Assembly (NCBI GenBank): GCA_037349315.1
Contig: JBAIAC010000024.1
Location: 36,877,501 to 36,941,500, forward strand
Length of the DNA: 64,000 nt
From: Chelydra serpentina
Lineage: Eukaryota > Chordata > Testudines > Chelydridae
Direction of reading: 5' to 3'
Below are positions 11,763-25,017 of the stretch, piece by piece (the first letter of the stretch is position 1; every line of letters starts with the position of its first letter). The notes beneath the pieces are model-generated. The model had not been told where the DNA came from, did no database searches, and was given only the letters and a program-made list of their open reading frames with translations. The translations under genes were made by a program, and so were the position numbers.

Positions 11763-14539
11763 GTTGTTTCCTCATCTATATTTCTCTCATTTAAGCAAGG
11801 AAGTATATACATGCTACTGAAAAGCACTATCTATCTCAGATGTTTATATAGCACTATCCTCATAGCCATCGTTACGAGAACAGGTATGGTAACAGCCATG
11901 TCATGAAGGCATAAACACCAGCAGCTGGTGGGAGGGGAGGGAAGACAGACCTTTGGATTTAGTTGTTCTGTTTCAGGAGCGAAATTAGTGAGGCAGACAG
12001 GAGTGTGTCTATTATGAATACTAAATCCCTGTTCAAGACTGTAAAATGTCAAAAATATCAAAGTACAGAAGCACCAGCATGTTTTGTAGCTCCCAGGACT
12101 CCAGAAAGCAGCTGTGGGCACAAACTTCACCTATCAGGTTCTTTCTGCTTTCCCCAAAGAAACTGCTGTGTCTCTGCTTTTACATTTAATAAGTTCCAAT
12201 TATAGAACCTTTGTTTGTGAAACGTTATGCCCGAAAGAACCCAGCTTGACATTCCGATTCCAGGTTGAGCCTGCACAGCTAGCAGGATGGAGCGGAGGAC
12301 AAAACAAACCACACAAACATACATCTTTTTACTCTAAAATTAGCACATTTGATTTGGAAATTCCTAAACATGGACTCACAATGCAGTTTTTACAAAATTT
12401 CTTTTTAGAATATACTCTCTCATTAGTTTGACAAAGTAGCAATTAATTTGTTAATGATACTGGGTTGGATACAGCAGCAATAGGTATTAGCCCATGATAC
12501 CATGTCAGATATTTTATTTTACTAATGCTGTTAAGCTTTCTCTCTTTACCACAGTAAGGAAAGCTCACATGCTAATTTATTTACACTAGAACTAGAAGTA
12601 TCATTACCACTGATAAATTATACTCTATATACACCAATAAAGGAGATTGCACAACTGGTGAACAAGTTTGAAGGCCCATTTATCCCAAGGTACATTATAT
12701 AAATATATATAATGTTCTGAATTAAGAACATTTATTTTTCACTTGTACAAAGCTGAAGCCACTTTGACATTTACGAGGCCTGGGAAGTATAAGGCATTCA
12801 AGAGAGTACACTGAAGTGTGCCAGACAGGCATGAAAGGTTGTGACAGTAAATGTTAAGTGAATTTCCTGGGGAAATCCCAGGGGAATGGTTAATGCAAAC
12901 CTACAGCACCGGTTTTGCAAAACCCCAGCCTTTTGAAGCTTTACCTGAAGAGGGCCATTGATTGGAGGCCTGAGATCACAAATCTGAGAGGCACAAATCA
13001 TATGATGAAACAGCTGGACTGTCCTCAGGCTGTTCTTGTTCTGACACCCCATATGAACTGGTAACCAGGAGAGCAAACCCATCTGAGGGGTCTGAAAGAG
13101 AGACATCTACCAGAGTCTAGTGTTGGAGATTGGTAAATTTTTAGCATGCACGTAGGTTTACTTTTGACCTCAGAATAAGTGTACTTTGCTCTGTGAAGGC
13201 TAGTTAGTAACTGGTGCACACTGTTGTAGCCCGTGGAGAAAGAGTTAACCACAGGTGCTCGACCTGGTCAGACCTGCCAGAGAAATCACAGTGAGGTGCA
13301 GCAGGACTGCAAGCCTAAAACCTTGGTCTGGAGGGAGAGACACACAAGAAAGTCTCTGCCCAAGACAGCTGATGACTAGTAAACCTGAAACCTTAAGTCA
13401 GTGCAGTTAATCCTGAAACCATGACAGCAACCACGATGAGGTGCTATATACACAAGTGGAACTGGACTTTGTCAATAGCCAGCTGCTTTCTTATTTATTT
13501 AGAACACGATTCTGCAAAGCACATAAGCATGGGCCTAACTGCTACCATGTGATTACCTGAAATATTTAAGCATCTGCTTAAATAATTGCTGAACCGAAGC
13601 TTTCCTGTGTGTTTTACAGTCTTATCAGGGCTGCTTCTAGAATACCAAATGTTGGCAGATTTAACAACCCCCCACCCCAAAAAAGAAAACCCCAGGAAAA
13701 AACAGCCCTACATGTGTAGGGCTTAATGTTAAATCTCTAAACTGCATTTGTTTGAAGATGTTCACCTGCGAGATTCTGAGCACATGCAATCTTCAGTGAA
13801 ATAAACAGGAAATGTGGATGCTTAACATAGCAGGATCAAACCCTTAATTACTACAAATCTGGTTTTGTGATTTTGCCACTGTCATATCTTGGGGCATAAG
13901 ATGATTGTGAGATATCTTTAGATAGTGGGCTGTAACATATGGAGATAAATATATAATGTTTGAATTCAAAATGGCATGAATTACTGAATAACTGAATTCC
14001 TGAGGAAGAATGGGCTTGAAGAACCTGTTTTTTCAGATGGCCTAGTTGCGATAAATTACTCCCCAGAGACATATATCATGCTCAGGAAGTCAGAACATTA
14101 CCTATGTTAACATACTGGACAAAAGAAGGTCTAGTTAATATCAGAATGGCTTCCTTTCAGAACTAGACAGATTATACATTTGGGGAAGTATCTTCAGTAT
14201 TGAGGATCTTGCTGACGATTAAGCAAAAGGGGAAACTAATCACGGCTATGCCTCTTCGCACATTAACTGGAGAAGATGTTTTTAGAATGATTGCGGGTGG
14301 GGTATGATCAGTGGTTCACCTTTTTTGTCCAATAGAGATGGGAATATTGAATTTTTGGGTTGTATCTACTTTCCCTTTTCCCCGGGCCTTGATGCAGCTG
14401 CACTACAGGTCACAATGGTGGTGACTAATACACACGTTTCAGGTGCTTTGCTCTCTAGAGGTTTTCATGACAGAGGGAAAAATGTCTGAAACTCATTTAT
14501 ACTATCAGCCTCACATCATTTTATTGCCAAGCAGATACA

Positions 14540-14611
14540 GGGCCCCATTCTGCTTTCTTTGAAGTCAATGACAAAACACCGTTGTACTTCAACAGGAGCA
14601 GGACTGGGCTC
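14540..14611. repeat. 72-bp foldback repeat, copy 2
   Basis: GGGCCCCATTCTGCTTTC at the left pairs imperfectly with GGAGCAGGACTGGGCTC at the right. The centre has the TTGAAGTCAATG core. Same length as copy 1. Confidence 0.5.
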
Positions 14612-15507
14612 AGGTTTCAGCCATAACAATGCAGATAACAGCTTTATAAGAGCTGGGAGGATACGCTGCCACATTTGTGTAATTGGTTTGTGGTTGGTTT
14701 GCATTTTGAATGCATTCCCTTTTTTCTCTTCTCAAGAGAAGTACTTCTAGTAAAAAACAGGCAGGCATACCACGGCCAGTCACATTTGTTTGTTTAACGG
14801 TTCTTCACTCTTATACCTGCAGTTAGAACTGGGATTTTTAAAGCACCAGTCAAGGTCATACACCCTGTATCTTTGGCTGCTGCATACAGTCAGAATAATA
14901 AAATAGGTAATACTCTTTCACACACTGAGTGCAGATCTCATTTCTGCTGAACATCTGTGCAGTGTAAATCCGACTACTACACCCTAAATACTGATTTTTT
15001 TTATAATAACTTCATTTTTTGCATTTTTATTTTACATTGGTAGGACTCAAGTGGGATCTGCTGTTGAGGCATGCATAATTGGAAATGAGAAAGTGCAAGG
15101 CAGACCATTTTACTCTTAGGAAAACAGGGATTTGGGGCAATGCAATTACTGGTAATAAGTAGCATATAGAGGCACTAAATGTTACAGAACGTAACACTAG
15201 ATTATTTGAAGAATGACAGTTTAGCACAAAGAAAAAATACAATTTATAGTTAAATTTGCATGCAAACTAGAATTGTTTTGTGAGATACTATTTTCTAGAC
15301 CATAAAGTGTTCATGTATATGAAGTGTGAATGCATGTGTACTTATATATACACAAACATAACACAAGTCATCTTTATTGACTTGAATACGTTAAGTTATC
15401 ATTTGCTGTATTAACATAAGAGGGCTGTAATAATGGAAGAGGTAACTAAAGTCAAGCTCTTAAAAACAACTTATTCAACAGGAAAAACAAAACACAAAAA
15501 ACAACAC

Positions 15508-15530
15508 CTCCCCCCCCACACACACACACG
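15508..15530. repeat. C-run and CA microsatellite
   Basis: A run of C residues passes straight into a short (CA)n tract. Simple low-complexity sequence. Confidence 0.8.
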
Positions 15531-16570
15531 TACATTTTTCCTACCAAATAAGGCTATAGAACATATTGTTTTGAGGAAAATAATTGCCAGACTGTAATGA
15601 GACCATTACCCAAATTGACATTAAATAAGCAGGACCTTGTCATACTGTACATGTGCCTTGTCTCCAAATCTGAGACAATTTCATCCTGGGCTAGTTGTCT
15701 ATTTTCCCCATTATTCCTTGCAATGAATTAGTCCAATTTTAATTGCACTAAAAAGAATAGTTTAGTGCTTTCTTCTATAAAACTTGATAGAACCAAGACA
15801 AATTGCAAAGCTATTCATGTAAAGAGTAAATATTTAAAACAGAGAATACAGCTTGAGGAGTAGATTGGAGGATACTTTGAGTTTGCAGAGTATCTTGTCA
15901 GAAGGGGTTGCAGACAGTTTCTTTGAAGCTAATGTACTCAAATTTCCTGGGGCTGGTGCAGCTGTAGGCTGGAGCATCATCTGAATGAGACACATTTCTG
16001 TCTAATCCTGCTGAAGACAGATAAGTCTGCCAATTGAAACTGTAAAGGCCTGACAGCCAACGGCACCAGCTTTGTAATAGCAAAAGAGTGATGCTGAAAT
16101 ATCAGAAATTGAACAGCACTTTCAGGCAGCAAGAAACTAACATGTTTGACAAGAAATTGGAGCCAAAATCATCTCTAGTCAATCAGGACTGCTGTTCATC
16201 AAGAGTGTCAAATTTACCTTCCTAGCCAAAGTTCAAGTTTTATTTCATTGCTGACATTTTATGCTTCTTTTCATAGGTTTGCTAAGGTTTAAAAGAACCT
16301 TCAGTGGCTTACATATTTCTCATACTTCTTGAGAACACAAGATCCTCAAATATGTCTTCTTTAATACGGAACGTTAAATACAAGTGTTAATTCTTGAGTT
16401 GTAATGAAACAACACTGAATATATATCTGTGTTTCTCAATGGAGTACCTTTCCAGGCATCCCATAATCCATACAGATCTGAAATCTATTTAAAGGGGTTC
16501 TGTTATCCTTTAGCCTCATAACTTTGTCAATTTTTCTTCTCACTTTCTCCAATACTCTTCATCTATTAAT

Positions 16571-16632
16571 AGAGATGAAATCCTAGCCCCATTAAGTCAG
16601 TGGCAAAACTTCAATGAGGCCAATTTCATCCA
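16571..16632. repeat. Foldback repeat, copy 3
   Basis: GATGAAATCCTAGCCCCATT pairs with AATGAGGCCAATTTCATC. The same layout as copies 1 and 2 but about 10 bp shorter in the centre. Confidence 0.5.
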
Positions 16633-17213
16633 AGATACCTGGGTGATGTTAACTGGGCCTTTAAGAGCTAGAGGTTTGGGACCAGCCAACCCTAGTTACT
16701 AAGTAGGCAGGCTTCAGCAGGCATCAGGCAATTCCCTTATAAAAAAGAGTAGTAGGAAGTTGCAGAAAGGGATAGAAACTCTGAAAGAAACAAGCAAAGG
16801 AAGCTGCGGAAGAGCAGCAATGAGCAGGAGGAATTTGCAGGAAACCCTTGGACCAGGGGCTAGAGTATGGAGTTGGTTCAGGGCCAGCAGATTCTTTGGG
16901 AGCAAGAAAAGATTCCAGCCAGGTAGAGCTGAGAGTGGCCTGCCAAGGCAGGGAAGAGCTGCATATAGCAGATTCAGGGGGAGAAGAGAAGCCCCAGGAC
17001 TGAGCTTTATTTTGTCTTATATCAATACATTAAACCCTGGGAGAAGGGGCATAATTGGACAAAAAGAAAGATGTGTGGAATTTGAGAAGTTTCTTGAAGG
17101 GGGGAAACTGAGGCAGAGTTTCTATAGCGCAAGCTCAGGTCATGAGTAAGCACCTGGGAGGTGGCCAGACCATTTACAGTGATCTTCATTACTTATACTG
17201 AAACAAAGGGCAG

Positions 17214-18330
17214 TGTGACGGGTTGGGTCACAGAAACCCCGTTGGGACTGCCACCTGATGTGCTAGGACTACCTCTAAGCCCATTTTCCTGTCAGTTTGG
17301 GACTTCAGTGTACCTTGCCTTGTTTGAGCCAGACACACATGGCTGCAGAAAACACAGATCCAAGTCTGAACCATGTCCCCCACAAGCTGCAGGCTTAACT
17401 GAAAACAGTTTAAGAAGTGCTCCTGCCTCCAGCACTCAGATACCCTGCTCCCAATGGGGTCCAAACCCCAAATAAATTCATTTTACCTTGTATAAAGCTT
17501 ATACAGGGTAAATTCATAAATTGTTCACCCTCTATGACACTGATAGAGAAATATGCACAGCTGTTTGCTCCCCCTCCCCCAGGTATTAATACTTACTCTG
17601 GGTTAATTCATAAGTAAAAAAAGTGATTTTATTAAATATAAAAAGGAGGATTTAAGTGGTTCCAAGTAATAACAGACAGAACAAAGTAAATCACCAAGCA
17701 AAATAAAATAAAACATGCAGGTCTAAGCCTAATACAGTAGAAAACTGAATATAGATAAAATCTCACCCTCAGAGATGTTTCAGTAAGCTTCTTTCACAGA
17801 CTGGACGCCTTCCTAGTCTGGACCCAATCCTTTCCCCTGGTACAGTCCTTGTTCCAGCTCAGATGGTAGCTAGGGGATTTCTCATGACTGCAGCCTCCTT
17901 TGTTCTGTTCCACCCCCTTATCTATCTTTTGCACAAGATGGGAATCTTTTTTTCCTCTCTGGGTTCCCACCCCTCCTTCTAAATGGGAAAGCACCAGGAT
18001 TAAGATGGATTCCAGTTCAGGTGACATGATCACATGTCACTGTAAGACTTCCTGTATACCTGTGTGCTGGCAAGTGGGTAATGAAGTCTTACAAGTAAAC
18101 AGAGCCGTTAACAATCAATTGTCCTGGTTAATGGGAGCCATCAAGATTCCAAACTACCATTAATGGCCCACACTTTGCATAATTACAATAGGACCTCAAA
18201 GTTATATTTCTAGTTTCAGATACAAGAATGATACCTTACAAGAGACCTTTTGCATGAAGCATATTCCACTTACATTATATTCACACTCATTAGCATATTT
18301 TCATAACATCATATGGAGTGCACCGTCACA
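17214..18330. mobile_element. LTR-like unit, 1.1 kb (probable solo LTR)
   Basis: The block begins TGTGACGG and ends CCGTCACA, an exact 8-bp inverted terminus within a TG...CA frame. Flanks GGCAG (17209-17213) and GGTAG (18331-18335) agree at 4 of 5 positions. Inside is a near-perfect palindrome around AAGCTT (17483-17511, arms TTACCTTGTATA and TATACAGGGTAA). I recognise the block as a high-copy turtle repeat. A solo LTR fits best; a non-autonomous DNA element with short TIRs is the alternative. Confidence 0.65.
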
Positions 18331-18335
18331 GGTAG

Positions 18336-19711
18336 GATTTTCAAAAGAGCATAAGTTCCACTGACTTAGGAACTTTAGAAAATTCTACTCAAGAACTTGA
18401 AACTGCATGCCAAGAAATTAACTTAAAAGATAGTTAAAAATTGGCACACATCTCAGCCTCTTGTTTTTTTAGATCAGAACAAGTTACTCTGGACTCTATT
18501 ATTTCAGTTCCATCAATTACTGCATTATGTTAGGACCTCCTCTGAAGTACTCAAAGACCGTCCTTACATTGTCATGAACAATCTACTTGGCAAACGTGGT
18601 TGAAGACCACTGTACAGGGGTTGAAAAGTATGGCTCTGGAAAGGTTTAAAGAGATATTCATTTTGGACCAATTGTACTGATTAGCATTTCCCTTCTGGCA
18701 TTGTTTTCAGTGGGAGCTGATTCCATTTAGTGCTGAAATGGGAGTTAAGCTGTATTGAAAAAACTGGCTCTAACTGGGGTAACTGTTGGAAAGTGATGAC
18801 TACTTAATGTTTTCTAAAAACATTAGACAATCTGACTTTAAAGAAATAAATTTGCCAGAATACATTACCACAATTGAAATTAATTGTGACTGCAAAGGCC
18901 AGCTTCACATTATAAGGCTTAGTACAATGCTGATGACATCATTGTATTCTCTCCTATTGCCTGCGTGGAAGAGTACCTTTACAAGCAGATTTAAAAAGAC
19001 GTGGTACAGAGAAGGGCAACAAAAATGATTAGGTGTATGGAACAGCTTCCCCCATATCCACAGAGCCAGTTATTGCTATGAGATCCCTCTATCCTATTGT
19101 GTGATCTACTAATTGCAAGCTAGTATATTGTTTGGAAGATGTTGATGTGCCCAGGGAAGTTAGTGGACATTTATTACAGTTACGGTATTCACTAACACAA
19201 AAATACACATAGCTATAAGATCTGTTTTGTCTACATAGTCACATAATTCAAGTCACAAAACTGTGGCCCAACTATGATCAGCTACACAAAGTATTTGAAA
19301 TTCACCATTTGATTAAAGAGTAGTAATGTCAAATTGCAACCTGGGAGACTGCCAACTGCATCCATAGATGAACTGTAGCTGACTTTAAAGAAGTTAGAAG
19401 TGTTCAATAAGCTAGGCCTTTTAAAAATTCTGATTTTATGTAACATGCTGCATTGGGTACATTATCATTCTAAAAATGTATCAAGACAGCAGAGTAAAAT
19501 AAACAGCTCATTGAAAGCTACAATTAAAAAACTGAGGGTTTTCAATTAAATGTTCAAATTTAATACTAAAGATTGTTTCAAATTCCCTTTCCTACTGGTC
19601 TAAATGCTACTAGAACTTGCTATCCAGATTATGTTACATACCAGCCAAACTCTGTTCTCAATTATATCTGACCAACCCCATGACTTCATTAGAGTTAGGA
19701 ACACAACAAAA
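18336..19711. other. Gene-free DNA
   Basis: AT-rich, no recognisable exon, repeat or RNA gene. Confidence 0.5.
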
Positions 19712-19890
19712 CAGGAATTGTCATAGCAGGTCAGACCAATAACCCATCTAATCCAGTACTTTATCTCAAACTGGGACCAGCAGCAGATACTTCAGAAGAT
19801 GCAAAACATTCCTGAGGGACAAATATAGATTAATTTTAGGAGAAGCTTCTTCCTACCCCCAGGCAGTTAGTGGTAAATTATTTCATATGA
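19712..19890 (-). repeat. CR1 LINE 3'-end fragment
   Basis: GCAGGTCAGACCAATAACCC, ATCTAATCCAGTACTTTAT and the later CTTCTTCCTACCCCCAGGCA reproduce the antisense 3' region of CR1 also seen at 34.8 kb. Strongly diverged and 5'-truncated. Confidence 0.6.
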
Positions 19891-20197
19891 TCTGGATTCT
19901 ATTCTGATCTCTGCCTGAAAGGACTTTGTGCAAGCTCTATGTTAATTTACTGCATGGAATACTGTACTGCTAATGGTGTGGATTTGAGGGATGTAAAACA
20001 CATGGAAATATAAAAGCAGTCAAGAGAGATTTGAACTCATGGCCGCCTGGTTATCAGCTCAGTACATTTCCCACTACAGTGCATTTGTTGGGAAGGCATA
20101 TACCACAGACACGTTTACCCCAGTGTATGGAAACTACAGCCCCAGTTCCCAATCTTCCTCTGTTTAACAGACCTGGCAAGAGATACTTCATGCAAGA

Positions 20198-20321
20198 TAG
20201 GGTGATCAGATGTCCCGATTTTATAAGGACAGTCCCGATTTTTGGGTCTTTTCCTCACATAGGCACCTATTACCCCCGACCTCCTGTCCCGGTTTTTGAC
20301 ACTTGCTATCTGGTCAGCCTA
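20198..20321 (+). mobile_element. 124-bp hAT-type MITE, copy 1
   Basis: The ends are TAGGGTGATCAGATGTCCCG and GCTATCTGGTCAGCCTA, flanked by perfect ATGCAAGA duplications (20190-20197, 20322-20329). The body has two CCCGATTTT blocks and a TAGGCACCTATTACCC centre. No coding capacity. Two more copies, also 124 bp, lie at 22976 and 54665. Confidence 0.9.
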
Positions 20322-20329
20322 ATGCAAGA

Positions 20330-22975
20330 ACCCTACTTAATCATTTCTGTTGTCTGAGGTCATCTCATGGCTTGCTACACACCCCAGAGACTTCTATGAA
20401 CAAGTGGCTCTCAATGCTCCTTAAAGACCTTGCCTTGCAGCCAAACCCTCTCACTATCCCTTCGTCTCACTCAGGCTCCAGACTGGGGGGTTTTTTTAGC
20501 TTCGGCTAAGTGCTGGAGCCTGAGGTGGCTGCAGGAGGGAAATGACAGTGATGGAGGACACATGTAATGGGGCTGAAGAGAGCAGAAATGTGGTATATGG
20601 AGTGAAGGCAAGGATAGAGCGATGTGGTGTTAGGAGGAGGAGAAGAGAGAGATAGTGCAGCAGATGGTTGTAAGAGCTACATTGTGAGAAGTAAGACAAG
20701 GACTGGGGATTGAAGAAGTATTTATTCGTGGAAATTTATGAGTATGGAGACCCTGGACTCTGAACTTTCTCACTTCATATAAATTTCAGTGCACTCATTA
20801 TTTTCAGGAGCAAAGAGATTAGAAAGGGTGCATAAAACTTTAGTGCACAGGACTCTAGATTTTAATTAAAGTTACCTTGTGTAGTTGTTCACATTTTTGA
20901 TTTAACAACTAAGCAGTTCAATTTTATAGTATTGTGTTGTTTACCAAATCAAAATCCACTGAAGGGTAGTAGTGCAAAACTGTCTGTAATATTGTTTTCT
21001 AGCAATTCTTATCTCCTGCTTCTCACCAACATAATTCTTAGCTTTTAATTGGTTATGGAATATGATTACTTTTTCACATCTGAGCCCAGGGATTTAGGCT
21101 TCCAGGTCCATAGAACAGATCTTTATTGTGCTATGGTTTATACTTTGCTGCATAATATTTTAGAAAAAAAATTAACTAACATGAGTAAGCTGAACTTGGC
21201 TTCCTATGTTTTGAAAGCCTTAATGCTTCTTATTGCCAGTCAGGCTTTCAGAGCTAAAAACTACTGCAGTACTTTCTGTTTTCTGTTCCCCGCTAATTTG
21301 AAAAAGTTTACATGGAGTATTATGAATAAATCCTTAGCTGCAAAGATCAGCTTCTTGTGGTAAGAAAATATTTTTAATATTATACACACACATACACAGA
21401 ACAGAGAGAGAGCAAAGCCAAGTTTATCTTCATCACATCTTCATCAAAATGATGCCTAATGAGATTGACTAGATACATTTTGCTTTTACATATACCCATA
21501 ATCCTGTATTTTAGGAATATGTTTCTGGGTGAGTTATCAGAGGCAGCTTTGCCTTATTACCTGATGCACTACTGCCTTACAAAGTTAGGGTTTAAAAGAA
21601 AAAGAAAAAAATTAAACAATGGTAACTCAAAAGGAACATAAAAACAGGCTAGTAATTCAGAATTTTGACCTTTTGGAAGGAACATACTGTACCCAAGGTT
21701 TCAGGTAATTACCAGAGCTGCAAAGAATAGTCTACATTAAATCTATGTTTACTAGAGGGATACAAAGGCAGCTTGTGAAAGAGTTTTCATCCACTGAAAA
21801 CAGTATGTGATTTCACATTATGTGCTCAACATACAAACCCTTACTGAGGACACGCTATGAATAAGGAGCGACATGATATGTTATGAGGAAAGAGTAGACT
21901 GCAACTTTGATTAGTGCAATCCAAAATATAAACAGAGAATATATGCAAGTAGTCTCAGCATTAACAGGATGATATCCATTCTCTACAGACTTCCATACCT
22001 TTTCCTGGTCCCTTAGGCATTAACCATAGAGCCAAATTCAGGGGTAAGTCTTAGTGAATCTAGGGGAGTCTAAGATGTAATTTAGAACTTATTTCATAAG
22101 TGCAAACACACACAAAAATACTGAGAAGGGGGTGGAAATCAGAAAATAGGGTATTTTTCAATTAAATTCAAAACAAAACCCCTTTAATTCCAGGAAGAGA
22201 TGTAGAAAGGCTTGCCAGGGCTGGCTCCAAGTCATTTTGCTTCCCCAGGTGAATTTTCCACACACCTCAAACAATGTATTCTATCTCATCTCTTTTCTTT
22301 AAATAAAAGGGTAATGTTTTATGGTCTTTTACTGCAACATTTTGGTATTTACATTTTCTATTAAATAATTAAACTCTCTCTCTTTCATTCTTCCTCACTT
22401 CCTTCCTTCTTCACTACTTTCACTCTATTGCTTTTCTTTTATTCCATATTCCCGAGGCCTAAACACGACCAAATACAGAGGTAAGTGAGGTCACACAACT
22501 CTAATATATATATTTTTCTACAGATGACTATCACTTCCTCTAATTTCCTTCAGTTTTATTTTTATTTTATTTATTTTATTCCATATGGTGAGATAGATCA
22601 CTGTTCCCTATTTTTCCTTCTCTTCCCCCAACCACTCCTTCTACTTTCCTTTTGGGTTTTTTCCTTCCTTCCCCAACCCCACATTTTCACTCTCTCCACT
22701 CTCCATTTCCCCCCCAAACCCACACTCCATGTTAAGGGAAGCACACATAGGCTCCCACTGAAGCATGTTTTCACACCAGCTTCCTAGTGCTTCTTTCATT
22801 AGCTGTGTCTCTGTGTGGAGGATGGAAGCTGGTGGAACTGGGAACAGCTCTATGCAAACTCCCCTAGTGCCCTCACTGCCCCTGTGCAGGAACAAACAGG
22901 AGGATGGTAGCAGATGGAGTTTCCTCCTCCCCAGAGGTTAAAATAAGATAACTGTAGAGGAGTAGAGTACCTGCC
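20330..22975. other. Gene-free DNA
   Basis: No gene. Pyrimidine-rich stretches at about 22370-22470 and 22600-22730 and a short CA/GA-rich tract near 21380-21415 are simple sequence. Confidence 0.55.
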
Positions 22976-23099
22976 TAGGGTGACAAGATAGCAAGTATAA
23001 AAAATCGGGACAGGGAGTGGGGGGTAATAGGAGCCTATATAAGAAAAAGACCCAAAAATCGGGACTGTCCCTACAAAATCGGGACATCTGGTCATCCTA
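22976..23099 (-). mobile_element. 124-bp hAT-type MITE, copy 2
   Basis: Same family as 20198-20321 but reversed: ATCGGGACTGTCCC and ATCGGGACATCTGG read on this strand. Ends TAGGGTGAC and GTCATCCTA. The flanking duplication is imperfect (GTACCTGC against GTACCTCC, shifted by a base). Confidence 0.85.
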
Positions 23100-23952
23100 A
23101 GTACCTCCTCCTCTGCTAAAAATCACAGGAAGCTCTTTCCTTCCTCAGCTTGGAAGGCAGAGCTACTCTATACCTCTCTTTTTTATCCTTACTAGCTAAC
23201 AAGACGACACAGTTAGGGAAAACTCAAGAGAAAAAACAGGAGAGTTTGTGCTCTCAGCCTTCCTTCCAGGCGGTGAAGCTGCAGTAGTACATGGCAGAAG
23301 GAGAAGTGTTGCCAATCTGCTCCTTCAGCAGCTTCCCCTTTCTTCCACAGGGGATGGGGGGAAATGGAGAGAATAGGCAGGGAAATGAGGAAACAGAGAA
23401 AGCTTAAGTGGAAGAAGAAAACCAGAAGAGATTATAGGGAAAAGTCTTAATTCTGGTTAGTTTGAAATATCCAGTGCAGTTTCTACACTTAGAGGATTTT
23501 AGTGTTTTCTGGGGTTAAAACTTCCGTAGCCCCTACATTTATATTTGTTGTTTTTTAAAATTAATACAGATTCATTGTCCAATGTGATAGCTATGACAGT
23601 TTTGGGAATCCATTTCTATGAACTGATGAATTAATTTGATCTTTTGAATGCTAAAATTATATCCTTAATAATGTTTGTCATCGCATAGTGTCATGTTAGA
23701 TTGCATCATCCCACCTGTGGTAAATGGGGGAGATCTGACACCTCAGGATCTATTCCTGAATGACAGCACTATTAAGGACCATCAACAATTGAATAACCTT
23801 GTCCTAACAGAGCAGTGGAGACTAGCAGCCAAATACTTGCTAGTAAATTATCTCCTGTAATGAATACAAGGTTGAAGGTAGCAGCTTATAGTCCTGGAGT
23901 GTGAACAAACCCAGGAGACAGACAAGAAATGGCCGTTAAAAAAAGAATATGT

Positions 23953-23985
<33 letters not shown>

Positions 23986-24516
23986 TCCATAGAGCTGTAT
24001 ATCTCTTGTGCTTTGTTTATAAGTAAAATGTATATGGTTTACAAGTGCCTTTGCAGAGTCTGTTAGCTCACTTTAATTGTCATATAGTCCCCAAAACATT
24101 GAACTGTAAACCAGAGTATCCACAAGAGTGGAGCTCTGGTGAGGTCATGCTTTAGCTACTGGGGAAACTTGGAGGGTCAGCACTGGCCTTGGGCATACCA
24201 AAGAGGTGGTCTGTTCCCCAAGAGTCAGCCAGAGGGACAGACTAAGAGTCACTGTCTGGACACTACTCATGTCCTGAGTAGAAGAGTAAACACAATACCC
24301 CTGGTCAAAAAAGGGAACCCAATAGTCCTGGGTAACAACATACACACAAACAGTCCCAAGCCAGATCTACCTTCACCCAGGGAGATTCTCATCTACTAGT
24401 CTTTGGTTGGGTCCTGGCCACAGCCAAGCCTACCTTCGGGGAGCACAAAAGAGGGTGTGTTCTCTCTCATCCATGCACGTCTCAACTAAACTGGCTCTCT
24501 CCTTTTAACCTATCTG
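23100..24516. other. Gene-free DNA
   Basis: No exon seen. A (TG)n microsatellite is at 23953-23979. The 24.1-24.5 kb part may be repeat-derived but I do not recognise it. Confidence 0.5.
23953..23979. repeat. (TG)n microsatellite
   Basis: Uninterrupted TG dinucleotides over about 27 bp. Confidence 0.95.
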
Positions 24517-24872
24517 GCTTCAAGATTAAGCTAGATAAGTTTATTGAGGGGATGGTTTGATTGGATAACATGACCCTTGACTATCAGTGGTAAATAGGCC
24601 CAATGGCCGGTGATGGGATGTTAGAAGTTACTACAGAGAAGCTTTTCCTGGGTGTCTGGCTGGTGAGTCTTGCCCCCATGCTCAGGGTTTAGCTGATTGC
24701 CATTTTTGGGGTTGGGAAGCAATTTTCCTCCAGGGTAAATTGCCAGAGGCCCTGGAGGTTTTTCGCTTTCCTCTGCAGCATGGGGTACGGGTCACTTGCT
24801 GGAGGATTCACTGTATCTTGAAGTCTTTAAACCATGATTTGAGGACTTCAATAGCTGAGACATAGGTGAGAG
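24517..24872 (+). repeat. CR1 LINE 3' end: ORF2 C-terminus and 3' UTR
   Basis: The first codons read GFKIKLDKFIEGMV then a TGA stop, which is the recognisable C-terminus of the CR1 ORF2 protein. About 310 bp of 3' UTR follow, including ATGCTCAGGGTTTAGCTGAT and CCAGAGGCCCTGGAGGTTTT. The usual terminal octamer repeat is missing, so the 3' tip is lost or diverged. The rest of the LINE is absent (5' truncation). Confidence 0.75.
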
Positions 24873-25017
24873 GATTACTCTAGACTTACATTCAAGTTTC
24901 AAAAGCTTAACCAATGGCTGCATGTCAAGTCCCCAGTCAGAAATGATTACTAAGTTGTAAGGTATCAGGAGATGCAAATTCACTATTACAGAGCACAGAG
25001 ACAAGAAAAGATTAGAC

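Larger units (their letters stand above)
11771..17213. other. Gene-free DNA, 5.4 kb
   Basis: No exon or known domain is recognisable. It holds an AT palindrome at 12692-12715, foldback copies at 14540-14611 and 16571-16632, and a C/CA-rich microsatellite at 15508-15530. The open frames of 100-130 codons near 12.1 and 16.8 kb are low-complexity and match no family. Confidence 0.55.

Noticed and set aside
12692..12715. AT palindrome as a regulatory operator or MITE
   Set aside because: It is short, pure A/T around the centre, and lacks flanking duplications.
20031..20357. Open frame of 108 codons
   Set aside because: Its second half is the 124-bp MITE; the first half has no recognisable domain.
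23953..23979. CRISPR-like or structured repeat
   Set aside because: It is a plain (TG)n microsatellite; no spaced direct repeats occur in the window.
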